Source: Caryophanales bacterium UBA5603 (GTDB lineage: Bacteria > Bacillota_I > Bacilli_A > Izemoplasmatales > Hujiaoplasmataceae). From it: a stretch of 64,000 nt of DNA. Every line of letters begins with the position of its first letter. Position 1 is the stretch's first letter. Positions 62,173 through 64,000 of the stretch are shown piece by piece. A program made the translations under genes and the position numbers. The stretch lies in assembly GCA_002424815.1 (NCBI GenBank), contig DILB01000027.1:1-64000 (forward strand), written 5' to 3'. The notes beneath the pieces are model-generated. The model was not told where the DNA came from and made no database searches. It worked only from the letters and a program-made list of their open reading frames with translations.

Positions 62173-62798
62173 GTATTCCTGATACAAATTTGATATATAA
62201 CGAAATCCATGCATTATTTCCAAATGCTCGTTGTGAACTCCTCTATGATTCTGATTTTCATCTGTTGATTGCGATTATGTTGAGCGCTCAAACAACTGAT
62301 ATTTCAGTAAATCGTGTTACACCAAAATTATTTGCCAAATATCGAACTATTTCAGATTTATCAAACGCTCATATTCATGAGATAGAAGATATTATAAAAA
62401 GCATCGGATTATATCGAAATAAAGCAAAAAACATGAAAGCTCTTGCTGAAAGAATTACCAATGATTTTAACGGTAACATTCCCTCTTCTCAAAAAGAACT
62501 TGAATCTTTGCCGGGTGTAGGTAGAAAAACTGCCAATGTATACCTTAGTGAGTGGCATAAAATTCCACGTATTGCTGTCGACACTCACGTTAAACGTGTT
62601 AGTGTCAGACTGGGAATGGCTGATGAAAAAGACTCGCCTGAAAAAGTAGAAGAAAAATTAATGAAAATTTTTCAAGAAGAAAAATGGATTGAAATACACC
62701 ATTTATTAATCTTTTTTGGCAGATATTTTTGTAAAGCTATTAAACCTGAGTGTCATCAATGTCCTTTATTGCCTATTTGTACAAAACCATTGCTATAA
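62160..62798 (+). CDS. nth: endonuclease III
   Basis: A 212-residue DNA glycosylase/AP lyase for oxidised pyrimidines. The helix-hairpin-helix LESLPGVGRKTANVYLSEW near residue 114 contains the catalytic Lys, and the catalytic Asp is in IAVDTHVKRVS. The [4Fe-4S] cluster Cys set is CxxxxxxCxxCxxxxxC near the C-terminus (CKAIKPECHQCPLLPIC). It starts 13 bases inside dnaD and is terminated by a hairpin containing its own stop codon. Confidence 0.96.
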   Translation: MAKISIPDTNLIYNEIHALFPNARCELLYDSDFHLLIAIMLSAQTTDISVNRVTPKLFAKYRTISDLSNAHIHEIEDIIKSIGLYRNKAKNMKALAERITNDFNGNIPSSQKELESLPGVGRKTANVYLSEWHKIPRIAVDTHVKRVSVRLGMADEKDSPEKVEEKLMKIFQEEKWIEIHHLLIFFGRYFCKAIKPECHQCPLLPICTKPLL

Positions 62799-62812
62799 GC
62801 ATTGGTTTTTTT
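62783..62812 (+). terminator. Rho-independent terminator after nth
   Basis: An 11-bp stem with one mismatch (62784-62794 with 62798-62808) followed by a T-run; the nth stop TAA is in the loop. Confidence 0.75.
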
Positions 62813-62901
62813 AATTTTATGGTGTCAGTCTCATAATATTTTTTTCAATAAATTTATCTTTAATTTTAATTGATTGTTCATTTATAATTAATGTATGAAT
62901 T

Positions 62902-62955
62902 GAGGAGGTCATATCCAACTTGATTCAAATATTTTTCAATATAAGGGGCACATGA
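62902..62955 (+). other. possible leader peptide before the HTH regulator
   Basis: A strong GAGGAGG (62902-62908) is not followed by the regulator's start. A TTG at 62920 (11 bases later) opens an 11-codon frame ending with TGA at 62953-62955, overlapping the first base of the regulator's ATG. It could be a leader peptide, a coupling device, or chance. Confidence 0.25.
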
Positions 62956-64000
62956 TGATTCATAAACTTGAAAATGATTTAGAGCGTCGAAAACAAGCAA
63001 AAAAAGATTTTTACTTCAGTTCAATTGGTATTCTAGTAAAAAAAACGCGTTTGAAGAAAAAACTCACTCAAGAAAATGTAGCTAGAGGGATATGTTCAAA
63101 TACCTATCTTTCTAAGTTCGAACACAACACAGTACCAATCAATGAAGAATACCTCTCTTTGATAATGGAGAGAATTGATATCGGGTACAATAATTTTATG
63201 TTACCTGATGAAATGATTGATTCGTTTATGACGGCCCTTGACTGTTTCATAAATGATGATAAAGAGCGATATGAAACTTTGATTCATGGTATGAAAACTG
63301 TTGAGTTTGCAGTTTTAGTTGACATAGCCAGATTAGGATATTATGTGATCAACAATAATCAAAAAGAAGCAGAAACTACAGCTGATGAGTTATATCATTA
63401 TCTACAATCGATGGAGGGGGATGCTTTAGGCGTATACATGCTTTTTAATGCCGGCGCAAGAATGATTAATTTTCATTTTGATGAGGGTTTAAAAATTCTT
63501 AATCTATTCAATCAAATAGACTCATATTCAGATGACTTGGTTGGAATAATAGCTTACCTAAAATTTATTTGCTATGGCAATTTAGGAATGATGAATTATT
63601 CAAGAAATTGTGCTGATGAAGCGAGAATGGAATTCACCAAAACAAAAAACTATCGAAGATTAGCTATGATTGATCTTCATCTTCTAGAATTTACGTTTTA
63701 TGAATCAGGATTATTACCCCAACTTGATAATGAAAGTTTTTTAAAACTTTTAAATCAAGAGGAGAGAGATTTATATCATTTACTAATGGGTAAAAGTGAA
63801 ATTGAATCTATAAAGAATTTTGATATGATTGGCTCAGAAAGTCCCTTTTATTCGGAAATGCTATTTTCTAAATGCATCTATTTAAAAGCAATGAAAATTG
63901 AAGATGACTACCTAGAAACAAAATCAATTCTCAAGACGGTTTGTAATCAGCGTTCATCAAAAGTAGATTATCATCATTGGTTAAATTTGATTGAATTAAA
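62955..64000 (+). CDS. HTH-type transcriptional regulator with helical-repeat domain (partial, runs off window)
   Basis: At least 348 residues, open to the right edge. Residues 20-85 form an XRE/Cro-type helix-turn-helix: FSSIGILVKKTRLKKKLTQE, followed by NTYLSKFEHNTVPINEEYL. The rest is all-helical with hydrophobic spacing like TPR-type repeats, so it resembles Rgg/PlcR/RNPP-type regulators, which often bind short peptides. No membrane segment. Two adjacent ATGs exist (62952, 62955); AAGGGG at 62943-62948 favours 62955. It stands after the nth terminator, in a new unit. Its target is unknown and the C-terminus is missing. Confidence 0.8.
   Translation, partial: MIHKLENDLERRKQAKKDFYFSSIGILVKKTRLKKKLTQENVARGICSNTYLSKFEHNTVPINEEYLSLIMERIDIGYNNFMLPDEMIDSFMTALDCFINDDKERYETLIHGMKTVEFAVLVDIARLGYYVINNNQKEAETTADELYHYLQSMEGDALGVYMLFNAGARMINFHFDEGLKILNLFNQIDSYSDDLVGIIAYLKFICYGNLGMMNYSRNCADEARMEFTKTKNYRRLAMIDLHLLEFTFYESGLLPQLDNESFLKLLNQEERDLYHLLMGKSEIESIKNFDMIGSESPFYSEMLFSKCIYLKAMKIEDDYLETKSILKTVCNQRSSKVDYHHWLNLIEL

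Noticed and set aside
1..64000. UGA read as Trp, as in many mollicutes
   Set aside because: UGA ends trmD, the ECF S-component gene and the P-loop kinase gene at correct lengths, and Trp is encoded by UGG in conserved positions.
1..64000. CRISPR array, insertion sequence, tRNA or rRNA genes
   Set aside because: No regular spaced repeats, transposase frames, or GTTCRA-type tRNA arms with matching stems were found by reading both strands.

Overview
The window comes from a low-GC, Gram-positive-type bacterium (Bacillota, or the related Izemoplasma/Acholeplasma-like Tenericutes). The evidence is the replication set (PolC, DnaB, DnaD, DnaI), three T-box leaders on aminoacyl-tRNA synthetase genes, Shine-Dalgarno sites of the AGGAGG/AGGTGA type, RqcH, FakA, and a gene order close to that of Bacillus. 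UGA is a stop codon here (it ends trmD, the ECF S-component gene and the P-loop kinase gene) and UGG encodes Trp, so this is not a UGA=Trp mollicute. The exact genus is inference. No tRNA, rRNA, insertion sequence, prophage or CRISPR array was seen.

Layout. 1-4800: stress and accessory genes (AAC(3)-like acetyltransferase, OsmC-like, GrpB/UPF0157, CoA-disulfide reductase with a rhodanese domain, thioredoxin-like). 4800-15500: sugar and membrane genes (GPH symporter behind a cre-like operator, GT8 glycosyltransferase, P-loop kinase, EEP phosphatase/nuclease, YhhN protein, GH2 glycosidase, esterase, PII-like protein plus CPA2 antiporter, GH17-like glycosidase). 15479-19800: rimM-trmD, rplS with an L19 leader, a CcpA-like regulator, T-box and tyrS. 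19829-26762: P1B metal ATPase (minus strand), pepV, trmB, M42 peptidase, ECF S component and coaX. 26843-35605: polA-mutM-coaE-(unknown)-dnaB-dnaI, then T-box and thrS. 35639-42814: rqcH (minus), gmk-rpoZ, polC. 42891-47285: BAX-inhibitor-like protein, T-box, pheS-pheT. 47607-52700: rlmN, pfk, rubrerythrin, rsgA-rpe-thiN. 52784-55423: two tandem HtrA-like proteases. 55496-62798: rpmB (minus), fakA, recG-plsX-rnc-dnaD-nth. 62955-end: an HTH regulator running off the window.

How it fits together. Most of the window is informational housekeeping, arranged in syntenic blocks separated by clear Rho-independent terminators. The deviations are the interesting part: a PII-like gene coupled to an antiporter, a glycosidase gene abutting rimM, pfk and rubrerythrin where Bacillus has prpC-prkC, and an HtrA pair with an unusual N-terminal helical segment between thiN and rpmB. 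Several replication genes (dnaB, dnaI, polC, probably recG) and others (coaX, rsgA, GH2) appear to start at TTG codons with well-placed Shine-Dalgarno sites. No clear new defence or mobile system was found; the best candidates for unknown biology are the PII-like/antiporter pair, the HtrA pair, the 121-residue protein in the replication operon and the regulator at the right edge.
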